Counted from the stretch's first letter, positions 9,468-19,352 are shown. The stretch: 49,494 nucleotides of DNA from Flavobacteriaceae bacterium (GCA_030835845.1 JAUROD010000045.1:1-49494); one strand, 5' to 3'. The notes: generated from the sequence alone by a model not told the origin. Numbers and translations are program-made.

Positions 9468-10583
9468 TTAATTTATTAGTTGAGAAATTACATCTGATGC
9501 AACAACTTTACTCGCTTGAAGAGCACCTAGTTTTTGTTCCAATTCGTCATAATCTGATCTGATTTTATTTCGATTGGAGTCAATACTCAGACGTTTTAAT
9601 TCATTTGCAATCACCTCTGGTGTACATGCATTCTGAATAATTTCTTTAACAACTTCCTTATCCATAATCAAATTGACTAATGATATATAGGTTAAGGTAA
9701 GTATGTTTTTAGCAATAAAATAACTCACCCAACTACTTTTGTAGCAGACCATTTGAGGGACTCCAAAAAGAGCAGTTTCTAGGGTTGCAGTTCCACTAGT
9801 GACAATTGCAGCAAAGGCATTTTTGAGAAGTCCATAGGTGTCATTTTGAACAATAAAAACAGAAGGATGTCGTGAAAATTGATTGTAAAAAGAGGGATCA
9901 ATACCTGGAGCACCAGCAATTACAAATTGCTTTTCTGGAAATTGAGAAACAACACTTAAAAATAAAGGCATCATTTTTTTAATTTCTTGTGCACGACTCC
10001 CGGGTAAAAGAGCAACAATTGGCTTGTCTTTTGAAAGTCCATGCACCTTGTGAAAAGTATTGGGTTGTTTTCGAACATCACGTATAATCTCAATCAGTGG
10101 ATGACCCACAAAAGTAGTTTTATACCCGTGTTTTTCTTCGTAATAAGGTTGTTCAAAAGGCAAAATCACATACATCGAATCAATACATTTTTTAATTTGT
10201 TTGATGCGGTTTTCTTTCCATGCCCATAGTTGCGGACTGATGTAGTAAAAATTTTTAAATCCTTGTTTTTTTGCCCATTGCGCGATACGCAAATTAAACC
10301 CTGGATAATCAATATAGAGAATCACATCAGGTTGAAAAGCAGCAATATCTTCTTTGCAGAATCGTATATTTTTTAGAATTGTTTTAAGGTTGATCAATAC
10401 CTCCCAAAACCCCATAAAGGCAAGGTCTTTAAAATGCTTGACAAGAGTACCACCTACTTCAGCCATTTGATCTCCTCCCCAGAAACGAAAGTCTGCCTCT
10501 GGATCTTGTTTTTTAAGCTGATGCATCAATCGTGATCCGTGAAGATCTCCAGAAGCTTCCCCTGCAATTAAGTAGTATTTCAT
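9468..10583 (-). CDS. lpxB: Lipid-A-disaccharide synthase
   Basis: This 371-residue glycosyltransferase (GT19) joins UDP-2,3-diacylglucosamine and lipid X to make lipid A disaccharide 1-phosphate at the inner face of the inner membrane. The N-terminus KYYLIAGEASGDLHGSRLM is the family signature, and the later motifs LPGSRAQEI and TSGTATLETALFGVPQMVCY (donor nucleotide binding) are in place. Its ATG overlaps the stop of the small membrane protein upstream by one base (TGATG). It lies in the surE - small protein - lpxB - comEC operon. Length and motifs are normal. Confidence 0.95.
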   Translation of the reverse strand: MKYYLIAGEASGDLHGSRLMHQLKKQDPEADFRFWGGDQMAEVGGTLVKHFKDLAFMGFWEVLINLKTILKNIRFCKEDIAAFQPDVILYIDYPGFNLRIAQWAKKQGFKNFYYISPQLWAWKENRIKQIKKCIDSMYVILPFEQPYYEEKHGYKTTFVGHPLIEIIRDVRKQPNTFHKVHGLSKDKPIVALLPGSRAQEIKKMMPLFLSVVSQFPEKQFVIAGAPGIDPSFYNQFSRHPSVFIVQNDTYGLLKNAFAAIVTSGTATLETALFGVPQMVCYKSSWVSYFIAKNILTLTYISLVNLIMDKEVVKEIIQNACTPEVIANELKRLSIDSNRNKIRSDYDELEQKLGALQASKVVASDVISQLIN

Positions 10584-10864
10584 CAGTTTACTTTTAAAAA
10601 GGCAATGATACCGGTAAGGAAAAACAAAAAGGCAATCATTCCAAATGCTATTTTATTTTTTTTGATTCGAATTAAATAGTAGAAAACGGGGATATTTAGC
10701 AGTGCTCCTATACTCAAAATAGCGCCTAGTTTTTTCTTTGCATAAAGCACACTTAGACTATCGAAAAAAGGTTCTACTGAAAAGAATAATACAAAAGCAG
10801 ATACCCCTAAAAGGGTTAAGATAAAGGCAATTGCCATACCGATAGAGGTCCCTTTATTCATCAA
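10583..10864 (-). CDS. Small membrane protein of unknown function between surE and lpxB
   Basis: This 93-residue protein has three hydrophobic segments (about residues 8-29, 47-65 and 73-91) with a Lys-rich loop (RIKKNKI) between the last two, so it is most likely an inner-membrane protein. I recognise no named family. Its start overlaps the 3' end of surE by 11 bp and its stop overlaps the start of lpxB by one base, so it is cotranscribed and probably translationally coupled to lpxB. A role linked to the envelope is only suggested by this position. Confidence 0.75.
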   Translation of the reverse strand: MMNKGTSIGMAIAFILTLLGVSAFVLFFSVEPFFDSLSVLYAKKKLGAILSIGALLNIPVFYYLIRIKKNKIAFGMIAFLFFLTGIIAFLKVN

Positions 10865-11630
10865 AATCCCATGTATTTAGTTGTTGAATTGCGTGATGTG
10901 CTGTAAGGTCAAAATGTGTAGGTACGATGGAAATATAACCCCCACCAAGTGCAGCTTCATCGGTATCTTCTCCACGGTCTTCATTTATGAATTCTCCTGT
11001 AAGCCAATAATAATCTCTTCCCATTGGGCTTTGACGTTTATCAAAATTTTCAACCCAATAGGCTTTTGCTTGACGACATATTTTGATTCCTTTAATTTTT
11101 CCTTTCGGTACTTTGGGGAAGTTTACGTTAAGCACTACATCGGTAGGAATTTTATTTGCCAATGCATTTCGTGTAATTTTTTCAACGTAGGGCTTTAATG
11201 ATTCAAAATCAGCAGTCCATCGATAGTCGAGTAATGAAAAACCAATCGCGGGTATTCCTTCAATTCCAGCTTCAATTGCAGCACTCATCGTCCCCGAATA
11301 AATCACATTGATTGACGAGTTTGAACCGTGATTGATTCCAGAAACACATATATCTGGCTTTCTATCCATAAGTTCATTGATAGCCAACTTTACACAATCT
11401 GCTGGTGTTCCCGAACATTGATATTCAATCTGAGGACCGTCCACACCTGTAAGTTTTGTGCAGTAAAGAGTAGAATTTATTGTAATGGCATGTCCCATGG
11501 CAGACTGAGGACTGTCAGGGGCAACCACCACCACATCTCCAATGGTATTCATCACTTCAATTAGTGTTCGTATTCCAGGTGCGGTAATACCATCGTCATT
11601 GGTTACTAAAATTAAGGGTCGCTTTGCCAT
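10854..11630 (-). CDS. surE: 5'/3'-nucleotidase SurE
   Basis: This 258-residue protein is the metal-dependent survival protein SurE, which removes phosphate from nucleoside 5'- and 3'-monophosphates. The metal site motif ILVTNDDG is at the N-terminus, followed by VVAPDSPQSAMGHAIT, the substrate-loop region SGTPADCVK and the SGINHGSN motif. It is the first gene of an operon with lpxB and comEC, a common arrangement for flavobacteria by general knowledge. It diverges from the C-terminal processing protease gene across a 119 bp gap that contains candidate promoters. Confidence 0.95.
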   Translation of the reverse strand: MAKRPLILVTNDDGITAPGIRTLIEVMNTIGDVVVVAPDSPQSAMGHAITINSTLYCTKLTGVDGPQIEYQCSGTPADCVKLAINELMDRKPDICVSGINHGSNSSINVIYSGTMSAAIEAGIEGIPAIGFSLLDYRWTADFESLKPYVEKITRNALANKIPTDVVLNVNFPKVPKGKIKGIKICRQAKAYWVENFDKRQSPMGRDYYWLTGEFINEDRGEDTDEAALGGGYISIVPTHFDLTAHHAIQQLNTWDFDE

Positions 11631-11701
11631 CGATACTTTTTTGCTAAGTTAAGAAAACCTTGAAGTAGCGTGTTAAAATCAAGTCAAAAAGACCAAAGAA
11701 T

Positions 11702-11733
11702 TTTGTTCCCAACCGAACAATTCGATAAATTAG
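11702..11733 (+). promoter_or_regulatory. Candidate promoter of the C-terminal processing protease gene
   Basis: A TTTG at 11702-11705 is followed after 20 bp by TAAATTAG at 11726-11733. This agrees with the Bacteroidota layout TTTG-N19/20-TAnnTTTG with one mismatch in the -7 box. The implied start of transcription is near 11740, about 10 bp before the ATG. The call rests on pattern and position only. Confidence 0.4.
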
Positions 11734-11749
11734 ACAAAAAATAGAGCAA

Positions 11750-13873
11750 ATGAAAAAATCGATCAGTTTTGGAATAGTATCTGTGGGTTTACTTCTTCTT
11801 TTGGCATTTGGACCAGCGCGTCTGGATCCATCAAAAGATAAGCAACTGGTCGAACTTGTCACTTATGTACTAAGTCGTGCACATTTTGCACCCTCTGATC
11901 TTGATGATGCATTTTCTGAAAATGTATTCATGAATTATCTCAACGGACTTGACGGAAGGCATCAGTTTTTTCTTCAAAGTGACATCAATAGTTTCTCAGC
12001 ATTTAAAAATAAAATTGACGACGAAATTAAATCGTCAAAAATCAGTTTTTTTGCTATTTCTCAGGAACGATATTTACTAAGATATCAACAAGTCAAACAA
12101 TTTTACTCTGTTTTATTAGACAAGCCATTTGACTTCTCATCTCCTGACGAAATTAATTTAGATTTTGAAAATTTACCTTATTCAAATTCTATTTCAGACC
12201 TACAAAAATCTTGGCGTAAATTTTTTAAATACAATGCACTTGGTATTTATTACACCAAGAAAGAAGCAGAAAAGCAAAAGAAAAAAGACGACCCTAACTA
12301 TACCGTAAAGCCTGATGATGCATTGGAAATTGAAACACGTGAAGCATTACGAAAAGACATGAAGCTGTATTTTGAGGCACGTGATGATTTAAACCGCAAT
12401 GATTTTTTTGCTATTTATTTGAATGCAATTGCAGAGCAGTTTGATCCACATACAAATTACCTTGCACCTAGTGATAAAGATCGTTTTGATCAAAATATTT
12501 CTGGAAAATTTGAGGGAATTGGAGCTCGATTAACCAAACGAAATCAAGAAATTGAAATTGTGGAGGTTATTTCAGGAGGACCAGTATGGCGGGGAAAAAT
12601 GATTGAGCCTGGTGATAAAATTATGAAGGTTGCCCAAAAAAATGAAATGCCCGTTGATGTGGTTGGGATGAGATTGGACGATGTCATCAAACTGATCAAA
12701 GGACCTAAGGGTACTCAAGTCTACTTAACAATCAAAAAAGTAGATGGCTTTGTCAAAGAAGTTGAAATAACACGTGATGTAATTGAGTTAGAAGAAGCTT
12801 TTGCTAAATCTACTTTAATCGAAAAGGAAGGCAAGCGTTTTGGCTTAATTGATTTACCTAGATTTTATGTAGATTTTAGTGATTATGATGAACGCAATGC
12901 AGCCACAGATGTAAAAAAGGAAATCCAGAAACTCAAAGAAGAGGGAATGGAAGGATTGATCATTGATTTACGTGGAAATGGGGGAGGATCACTGAAAACA
13001 GTGGTTGATATGACAGGATATTTTATTGAAACTGGACCTGTTGTTCAGGTAAAAAGTACAGGAGGTCAAAAGCAAATTTTATCCGATATGGACAGAGGAA
13101 TTGAGTGGGAAGGTCCCCTTGTCATTTTAGTAAATGAATTCTCAGCTTCTGCTTCTGAAATCTTAGCAGCAGCACTGCAAGATTATCAACGTGCAATCGT
13201 ATTGGGAAGTAAACAAACTTACGGAAAAGGAACAGTCCAAAATGTCATTGACCTTAACCAAATTATGATTAATAGCACCTATCCTGATTTGGGTGCAATG
13301 AAGGTAACCACTGATAAATTTTACCGAATCAATGGAGGTTCAACCCAACTTGAAGGGGTAAAAAGTGATGTTGTTTTTCCAAACCGATATGCCTATATCG
13401 ACATAGGAGAAAAAAACCTTGAACAACCTTTGAAATGGGATCAAATATCTCCGGCTAGATACCAAAAGTGGTCAACAGATGGAGCCTACGAATACGTCAT
13501 TGAACGAAGTCAAAAAAGACTTGCAAAAAATTCTTTTGTCACCCTTATAGACGAACAAGCAAAATGGGTACAAGAACAGCAAGATGATTCCGTTTTTCCA
13601 TTGAATTATAATGCGTATGTAGGGGAAAATGAAGCATTAGAAAAGTTTAATTCTAAATTTAAAAAACTTCAAAATTTTCAAAATCAACTTCGATTTTCTC
13701 CAACAAAGTTTGATTTATCATGGATTCAAAAAGATACTATTGGAATAGAAAAGCGCAAACGCTGGGAAGAAACCCTATCAAAAGATATGTATGTAGATGA
13801 AGGAGTCAACGTATTAAATGATTTGGCAGGTCTTCCAAAAACGACCAGAAAAATCGCTCAAATAAATCAATAG
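11750..13873 (+). CDS. prc: Carboxy-terminal processing peptidase (Prc/Tsp type, S41A), periplasmic
   Basis: This 707-residue protease degrades or trims periplasmic proteins from their C-terminus. It has one N-terminal hydrophobic segment (about residues 5-20) as signal or anchor, a long helical region, a PDZ domain (near residues 245-330, with GIGARL and GGPVWRGKMIEPGDKIM), and the S41 protease core. The Ser/Lys dyad can be placed as Ser467 in SASASEI and Lys493 in TYGKGTVQ. A C-terminal DUF3340-like region of about 150 residues follows, as in E. coli Prc. The length fits the Prc/Tsp group rather than the short CtpA group. An ABC permease starts 3 bp after its stop. Confidence 0.92.
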   Translation: MKKSISFGIVSVGLLLLLAFGPARLDPSKDKQLVELVTYVLSRAHFAPSDLDDAFSENVFMNYLNGLDGRHQFFLQSDINSFSAFKNKIDDEIKSSKISFFAISQERYLLRYQQVKQFYSVLLDKPFDFSSPDEINLDFENLPYSNSISDLQKSWRKFFKYNALGIYYTKKEAEKQKKKDDPNYTVKPDDALEIETREALRKDMKLYFEARDDLNRNDFFAIYLNAIAEQFDPHTNYLAPSDKDRFDQNISGKFEGIGARLTKRNQEIEIVEVISGGPVWRGKMIEPGDKIMKVAQKNEMPVDVVGMRLDDVIKLIKGPKGTQVYLTIKKVDGFVKEVEITRDVIELEEAFAKSTLIEKEGKRFGLIDLPRFYVDFSDYDERNAATDVKKEIQKLKEEGMEGLIIDLRGNGGGSLKTVVDMTGYFIETGPVVQVKSTGGQKQILSDMDRGIEWEGPLVILVNEFSASASEILAAALQDYQRAIVLGSKQTYGKGTVQNVIDLNQIMINSTYPDLGAMKVTTDKFYRINGGSTQLEGVKSDVVFPNRYAYIDIGEKNLEQPLKWDQISPARYQKWSTDGAYEYVIERSQKRLAKNSFVTLIDEQAKWVQEQQDDSVFPLNYNAYVGENEALEKFNSKFKKLQNFQNQLRFSPTKFDLSWIQKDTIGIEKRKRWEETLSKDMYVDEGVNVLNDLAGLPKTTRKIAQINQ

Positions 13874-13875
13874 AA

Positions 13876-14919
13876 GTGCAAATTCTCCAAGCGTTTAAAA
13901 GGACTCTCAAAGATCCGCTTGGACTTGTAAGCTTCGTTTATATTGTTTTTCTTGTTTGTATGGCTGTCTTCGCTGATTTAGTGGTTCCTGACAAATCTCC
14001 CTATGCGAATCAAATGCATTTATCCATTCATTCAAAACCACCAGGTTTTGAAACCATGCTTTTACAACGCGTGGATGAAAATGGAAATTTGATGGAAGAA
14101 ATTCCAGTTCAAGCAACCAAATGGGAATCCAATCAATTGTTCTATTTGGAAGAAGGTTTAGGGGCTACTTATTTTAAACCACTTGTGTTGACAGGTTTTC
14201 CTGAGGGCACAACCTATGAAATAGTGGAAAAAGAGTACCTCAAAAAAACAAGTTTCATCTGGGGAACTGATAAGTTTGGACGAGATCTATTCAGTAGAAT
14301 GGTTTTAGGGACACGTATTTCGTTAAGTATTGGTTTTGTAGCGGTATTTATATCCCTTTTACTTGGAGTCTTTTTGGGAGGTATTGGGGGTTTTTTAGGT
14401 GGACGAACGGATCAAGTGGTTTTATGGTTAATCAATGTGGTTTGGTCGATACCAAGTTTATTGATGGTGATTGCCATCACCCTTGCCTTAGGAAAAGGGT
14501 TTTGGCAAGTATTTATTGCTGTGGGATTAACTATGTGGGTTGAGGTTGCTCGACTAACACGAGGTTTGGTGATATCAATCAAAGAACAGACGCATGTAGA
14601 TGCAGCCCGTGTTTTGGGTTTTTCTCCTTTGCGAATTTTTACACATCATATTTTTCCCTTACTCATTCCCTCACTAATTGTGCTTTCAACAGCCAATTTT
14701 GCTTCCGCTATTCTTATAGAAAGTGGATTGAGTTTTTTGGGTATAGGCGCACAACCACCCATTCCTAGCTGGGGTGGAATGATTAAAGATCACTACCGTT
14801 ATATAATACTTGGAAAACCTTATTTAGCAATCATTCCAGGAATAGCAATCATGAGTGTTGTTCTCGCTTTTATGCTGATTGGAAATAGTTTGCGTGATGC
14901 TCTGGATGTTAAAGGTTAG
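13876..14919 (+). CDS. OppC/DppC-like ABC transporter permease with enlarged periplasmic loop
   Basis: This 347-residue inner-membrane permease starts with GTG, 3 bp after the protease stop. It has a first membrane segment (about 16-36), then a polar region of about 90 residues, then the OppC signature WGTDKFGRDLFSRM (129-142), and a five-helix BPD_transp core with the EAA loop (AARVLGFSPLRIFTHHIFPL) that docks an ATPase. Such proteins import oligopeptides or nickel. Canonical OppC has only about 30-40 residues between the first helix and GTDxxGRD, so the loop here is longer by roughly 50-60 residues. No matching OppB, binding protein or ATPase is nearby. Its 3' end overlaps rodA by 11 bp on the other strand. 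Confidence 0.88.
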   Translation: MQILQAFKRTLKDPLGLVSFVYIVFLVCMAVFADLVVPDKSPYANQMHLSIHSKPPGFETMLLQRVDENGNLMEEIPVQATKWESNQLFYLEEGLGATYFKPLVLTGFPEGTTYEIVEKEYLKKTSFIWGTDKFGRDLFSRMVLGTRISLSIGFVAVFISLLLGVFLGGIGGFLGGRTDQVVLWLINVVWSIPSLLMVIAITLALGKGFWQVFIAVGLTMWVEVARLTRGLVISIKEQTHVDAARVLGFSPLRIFTHHIFPLLIPSLIVLSTANFASAILIESGLSFLGIGAQPPIPSWGGMIKDHYRYIILGKPYLAIIPGIAIMSVVLAFMLIGNSLRDALDVKG

Positions 14920-16180
14920 ACTCGTTGAGTCGCTTGGCATCTAGGTTGATATAAATAAACAACAAACAAGTAAAGGCAAGTAAACTTGACCCTCCATAAC
15001 TGATAAATGGAAGAGGTATTCCAATTGTTGGAACAATCCCAATAGACATTCCTACATTGATAAAAAAGTGGATAAAGAAAATACTGGCTACGCTATATGC
15101 ATATACCCTTGCAAAGACGTTTTTTTGATGTTCGGCACGAAATAAAATGCGTAAAATAAGTATGGTAAATAAGAGTACAAGTAATGCACTGCCAAAAAAC
15201 CCCCATTCCTCTCCAACTGTACTAAAGATATAATCGGTATGTTGTTCGGGAACAAAACCTCCTTTGGTTTGTGTGCCTTGCAAATACCCTTTTCCGTTCC
15301 AACCCCCTGAGCCAATGGCAATTTTTGATTGATTTAAGTTGTACCCAATCCCTTGTGTATCAACTTCTTTGCCTAATACAATATTAAAGCGATCACGGTG
15401 ACGTTGTTCGAATATTTCGTTAAATATATAGTCTACAGAATAGACATAGGCTGAACTCAAGAAAATAACCATAAAATAAGGTAGAAAACGAGCTTTTCTA
15501 TTCATTTTCTTTGAGATAAAAAACAAGGCGATTAGAAATGTTATTAAAGCACTATATACAAATGGTATTGGTGCAATCAAAGTCAAAATAAAAAGAAAAA
15601 TTAGTCCACCGATTAAATATAAATAAAGATGGTTTAATCCTTCCCTATACAATACAAATAGAAATGCTCCAAAGACTAGAACGGACCCTGCATCTGGCTG
15701 TAAGAGGATTAAAAGCATCGGTAATAAAATAACGAAAAGCACCTGACCTATTGACCGAAATTCTTTGATGTTTGTTTGGTGTTCGCTGAGTAATTTAGCA
15801 ACGGCTAAACCAACTGCAATTTTGGCAAATTCAGCAGGTTGTAAACTTACTCCACCAAATACATACCAAGAACGAGCTCCTGATATAGTTGATCCAAAAG
15901 GGAATAAACCGATTAAAAGTAAGATGATAATTAGATAAATAAGACTTGAAAACCGTTCAAAGAATTTGGTTGGAGAATAGATTATAAAAAGCGCAGACAT
16001 TAAACTGACACCAAAAAATAAAACCTGTTTTCCAACAGGGCGATTGAAATTAAAGAGATAAGTATTGTTTTCATCGTAGGTAGATGAATAGATATTAGCA
16101 ATTCCGAAGGAAACCAAACAAAAGTAGATGATTACACTTATCCAATCGATACGATAGTTTTGGTTATTCATTGATGGCAA
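14909..16180 (-). CDS. rodA: Rod shape-determining protein RodA (SEDS glycosyltransferase)
   Basis: This 423-residue polytopic membrane protein polymerises lipid II into glycan strands during side-wall growth, in complex with PBP2. About ten hydrophobic segments are visible. The catalytic Asp motif is in LQPDAGSVLVFG, and the other SEDS signatures are QTDYIF-like (HTDYIFSTVGEEWGF) and the C-terminal GIPLPFISYGGSS. It is the last gene of the mre operon; its start overlaps the end of mrdA by 17 bp. Length and motifs are normal. Confidence 0.95.
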   Translation of the reverse strand: MPSMNNQNYRIDWISVIIYFCLVSFGIANIYSSTYDENNTYLFNFNRPVGKQVLFFGVSLMSALFIIYSPTKFFERFSSLIYLIIILLLIGLFPFGSTISGARSWYVFGGVSLQPAEFAKIAVGLAVAKLLSEHQTNIKEFRSIGQVLFVILLPMLLILLQPDAGSVLVFGAFLFVLYREGLNHLYLYLIGGLIFLFILTLIAPIPFVYSALITFLIALFFISKKMNRKARFLPYFMVIFLSSAYVYSVDYIFNEIFEQRHRDRFNIVLGKEVDTQGIGYNLNQSKIAIGSGGWNGKGYLQGTQTKGGFVPEQHTDYIFSTVGEEWGFFGSALLVLLFTILILRILFRAEHQKNVFARVYAYSVASIFFIHFFINVGMSIGIVPTIGIPLPFISYGGSSLLAFTCLLFIYINLDAKRLNESNL

Positions 16181-18026
16181 AGGATTTTCCAGAGACCGGT
16201 TTCAAGTACTCCTCAGTTAAACTTCCTTCCAGCATTCTATTTTCAAGCCATTTCCGTTTGACTTCACCAGTGAGATAATCTTCAATCATCAGGCTAGCAA
16301 TTGGTGCAGCCCAACGTGCTCCCCAATATCCATTTTCGATAAAAACTGCAATTGCAATTTTTGGATTTTCTTTGGGTGCAAATGCCACAAAAATCGAGTG
16401 GTCAGTGAGTTGAACAACTTCTCCATCGATACGTGTAAAATTTTCAGCTGTTCCTGTTTTTCCACACACTTCAATTCCTGGAATTCGAGCGATTCGTGCA
16501 GTTCCTTTTTGAATTACTTTTTCCATTCCGTCAATAACAACTTCAAAGTGTTTAGGATCTATACTTGTTATCTTTTTGGTAAAATTTTTCTGAATGGAAT
16601 CACCTTCAATACGTTTCACAAAATGGGGAGTATAATAATACCCCCGGTTGGCAATAGCTGCCGTAAAATTAGCAAGTTGAATTGGTGTAGTAAGAATTTC
16701 GCCTTGACCAATTGCATTGGAAATAATAGTTGGTGCTTTCCATTGTCCTGGAGGATAAGCACGATTGTAATAATTTGCTCCAGGGACTAGTCCTGGTCTT
16801 CCTATGGGTAAATCATATCCTAAATAATTTCCCAAGCCAAAACTTTTTAGGTGCTCTTTCCACTGATCGACCCCTTCTTCGGGCGTTTCATACTTCTCGA
16901 TAATTCTTCGATACGTAATTGAAAAATAGGTGTTACAAGATTCGTGAATTGCCTCGTAAAGATCATTCCGAGTACCATAACTACAATGACATTCCATAAA
17001 TGCCCCTCGAGCGTAATAATGTCCTTTATTACAGGTAAATTTTGTATCTGGAGAAATTACTCCTTCTTGAAGTGCAATAAGAGCATTAAGCGTTTTAAAA
17101 GGAGATCCAGGAGGATATTGTGCCAAAAGTCCACGATCAAAAAGAGGTTTTGATAGGGTGTCGTTTGCAAGTTTTGTATAGTTTGAAGACCGTTTGCGAC
17201 CTACCAACAAACCTGGATCGTAGGAGGGAGCATTGACCAACGCAAGTACCTCGCCTGTAGCGGGTTCAATGGCAACGATTCCACCGCGTTTGTTTTGCAT
17301 CAACGCTTCTCCATAAGCCTGGAGGTCGGAGTCGAGGGTCAGATATAAGTCTTTTGAAGGAACAGGAGTTACATCATACAGCCCCTCTTTATAAGGACCA
17401 ATAATTCGATTGAATCGGTCTTTTTGTAAAAAGCTTTTACCCTTTACACCACGCAACTTATTTTCATAAGATTTTTCAACTCCCTGACGACCAATAATTT
17501 CCCCTAAATTATAGTAAGCATCTCTTTCGAGATCATTCCGATTTACCTCACTGACGTAACCCAATACATTTGAAGCATGAGGTACGCGATATTCTCGAAG
17601 GGATTTTTTTTGGATAAAAAACCCTTCAAACTTCCACATCTGTTCCTGAAGTTTGGCATAGGTTTCTTTGGATATTTGGTTTACAACGACTGAAGGTAAT
17701 CGTTTGGAATAACGCCTAGCCTTTATTAGGTTTTGAGTCAATTCTTTTTTGCTTATATCGACAAGCTCACAGAAGGCAATCGTATCAAATGGAGATACGT
17801 TTTCTGGAATAATCATCACGTCATAGGCAGGTTGATTTGACACCATCAATCGACCATTTCGATCAAAAATAAACCCACGTTCTGGATATTTTGCAATTTC
17901 AAGTACAGCGTTATTTTCAGACAAAACACGGTAGTTGCTATTGAATACTTGAAGCTGCAACAATTTGTATAGAAAAAGAAAGGCGACAATTACTGTAACC
18001 CCTCGAAGTAAACCAATACGCATCAT
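16164..18026 (-). CDS. mrdA: Penicillin-binding protein 2 (elongasome transpeptidase)
   Basis: This 620-residue class B penicillin-binding protein crosslinks peptidoglycan during elongation. It has one N-terminal membrane anchor (about 7-24), a dimerisation/pedestal domain, and the transpeptidase domain with all three active-site motifs: SPFK with Ser308 and Lys311, SCN at 363-365, and KTG with Lys523 in CGKTGTAEN. A Cys-rich segment just before SCN (FTCNKGHYY and MECHCSYG) is an insert relative to E. coli PBP2. It lies between mreD and rodA, overlapping both by a few bases, which confirms its role with RodA. Confidence 0.96.
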   Translation of the reverse strand: MMRIGLLRGVTVIVAFLFLYKLLQLQVFNSNYRVLSENNAVLEIAKYPERGFIFDRNGRLMVSNQPAYDVMIIPENVSPFDTIAFCELVDISKKELTQNLIKARRYSKRLPSVVVNQISKETYAKLQEQMWKFEGFFIQKKSLREYRVPHASNVLGYVSEVNRNDLERDAYYNLGEIIGRQGVEKSYENKLRGVKGKSFLQKDRFNRIIGPYKEGLYDVTPVPSKDLYLTLDSDLQAYGEALMQNKRGGIVAIEPATGEVLALVNAPSYDPGLLVGRKRSSNYTKLANDTLSKPLFDRGLLAQYPPGSPFKTLNALIALQEGVISPDTKFTCNKGHYYARGAFMECHCSYGTRNDLYEAIHESCNTYFSITYRRIIEKYETPEEGVDQWKEHLKSFGLGNYLGYDLPIGRPGLVPGANYYNRAYPPGQWKAPTIISNAIGQGEILTTPIQLANFTAAIANRGYYYTPHFVKRIEGDSIQKNFTKKITSIDPKHFEVVIDGMEKVIQKGTARIARIPGIEVCGKTGTAENFTRIDGEVVQLTDHSIFVAFAPKENPKIAIAVFIENGYWGARWAAPIASLMIEDYLTGEVKRKWLENRMLEGSLTEEYLKPVSGKSFAINE

Positions 18027-18526
18027 TTTTGAGAACTCATTAAATTCAAGATTGCCACAATTAAGATAAAACTAAAAATTGTATTTACAATTGTGTACTG
18101 AATAACAGTCCAAAAATGTGCCAAACTAAAGAAGGCAATCAAGGAAAAAATGAGTTGATGAATCAGAAGCATCAAAAGTATATACAGCATACGATTGGGC
18201 CACCGAACACCGGTATAAATGGCGTTGGGGATATCATAGTTTGAGCCCAGTGCAAAACGAATTATTACGGGGCGAAGGAAAACAATACTCAAACTAGCAA
18301 TGGTATGTCCACCTGCGGTTTGAGTCAGTAAATCAAGGGTTAAGCCTACCGCGAAACCAATCAATATGAAATTGAATTGATCGAGGTTAAATCGATAGGT
18401 TATAAATAAAAGTACATAGACCATTGGGTTGCTAAACCCAAATAGGTTTATTTGATCAAATATCAAGGATTGAAGTAGAATCAATAATGCGGAATACAAG
18501 AAAAAGCGAGTAAAGTAGGGTATCAT
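18023..18526 (-). CDS. mreD: Rod shape-determining protein MreD
   Basis: This 167-residue protein has five or six hydrophobic segments and few charged residues, as expected for MreD, the small integral membrane part of the elongasome. The motifs are weak in this family, so the call leans on order: mreB-mreC-mreD-mrdA-rodA. Its ends overlap mreC and mrdA by 4 bp each. Confidence 0.9.
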   Translation of the reverse strand: MIPYFTRFFLYSALLILLQSLIFDQINLFGFSNPMVYVLLFITYRFNLDQFNFILIGFAVGLTLDLLTQTAGGHTIASLSIVFLRPVIIRFALGSNYDIPNAIYTGVRWPNRMLYILLMLLIHQLIFSLIAFFSLAHFWTVIQYTIVNTIFSFILIVAILNLMSSQK

Positions 18527-19344
18527 TTTTCAGGATTTATTAACGCTTCAATTTCAGTTTTATTTTTGTTACTTATTGCATAGACATGACTTAGATCGGT
18601 CATGTTATTGACAAGTTCGACCTCTATTTCGTAGTAGCCACCTTTTTCTGTTTGTTCAAAGTCGGTTACAAATCCAAGTAAAATTCCCTCAGGAAAATAA
18701 GAAGACATTCCACCTGTAACGATAGTATCACCAATTTGAACGGGGTTAATCACCGAAATATCAGAAAGCAGCATTTTATTGGGTGAATTTCCTCTCCAAG
18801 ATAGAGAACCAAATACATTTGACGATTTAAAACGTGCATTAATTTTTAGATCTTGATTTAAAATAGACAAGACACTTGCAAAGTTTTTACTTGTTTGATT
18901 CACAATCCCTATGATTCCTTTGGGACCAACAACTCCCATATCGGGATGGATACTATCAGTACTACCCTTGTCGATAAGAATAATATTCTTTGCTTTGGTA
19001 AAACTATTTCGAATAACGTGCGCTGGAACTGAAGAAAAAGCATCCAGAGGGGAAGGTTTGTTTTCTAGTTGAGTTTCTTTGAGTATCTTGTTTTGTTCAA
19101 TGAGTTGTTTTTTAAGATGGTTATTTTCTTGAATCAATTCAATGTTTAGGTCATTTAGACCAAAATAACCTCGCATTTGATTAAACGGACTAAATATGGT
19201 TCCAGAAACAGCAAGACTAGCTTGACTTATTTTGGATTGGTGATAACCACTTTGAGTTCCAGAAAAAAACAAACCCAAAATGAGAAGTAGTAGGAATAAG
19301 ATAAAGTTCTTATTTCGTAGAATGGCATTTAATATCCATTGCAT
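18523..19344 (-). CDS. mreC: Rod shape-determining protein MreC
   Basis: This 273-residue protein has one N-terminal membrane anchor (about 11-29), a coiled coil (about 65-100, NIELIQENNHLKKQLIEQNK) and a periplasmic double beta-barrel domain with IDKGSTDSIHPDMGVVGPKG and GMSSYFPEGILLGFV. MreC links cytoplasmic MreB to PBP2 and RodA and activates PBP2. It starts 8 bp after mreB and overlaps mreD by 4 bp. Confidence 0.94.
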   Translation of the reverse strand: MQWILNAILRNKNFILFLLLLILGLFFSGTQSGYHQSKISQASLAVSGTIFSPFNQMRGYFGLNDLNIELIQENNHLKKQLIEQNKILKETQLENKPSPLDAFSSVPAHVIRNSFTKAKNIILIDKGSTDSIHPDMGVVGPKGIIGIVNQTSKNFASVLSILNQDLKINARFKSSNVFGSLSWRGNSPNKMLLSDISVINPVQIGDTIVTGGMSSYFPEGILLGFVTDFEQTEKGGYYEIEVELVNNMTDLSHVYAISNKNKTEIEALINPEK

Positions 19345-19352
19345 ACGTCGCG

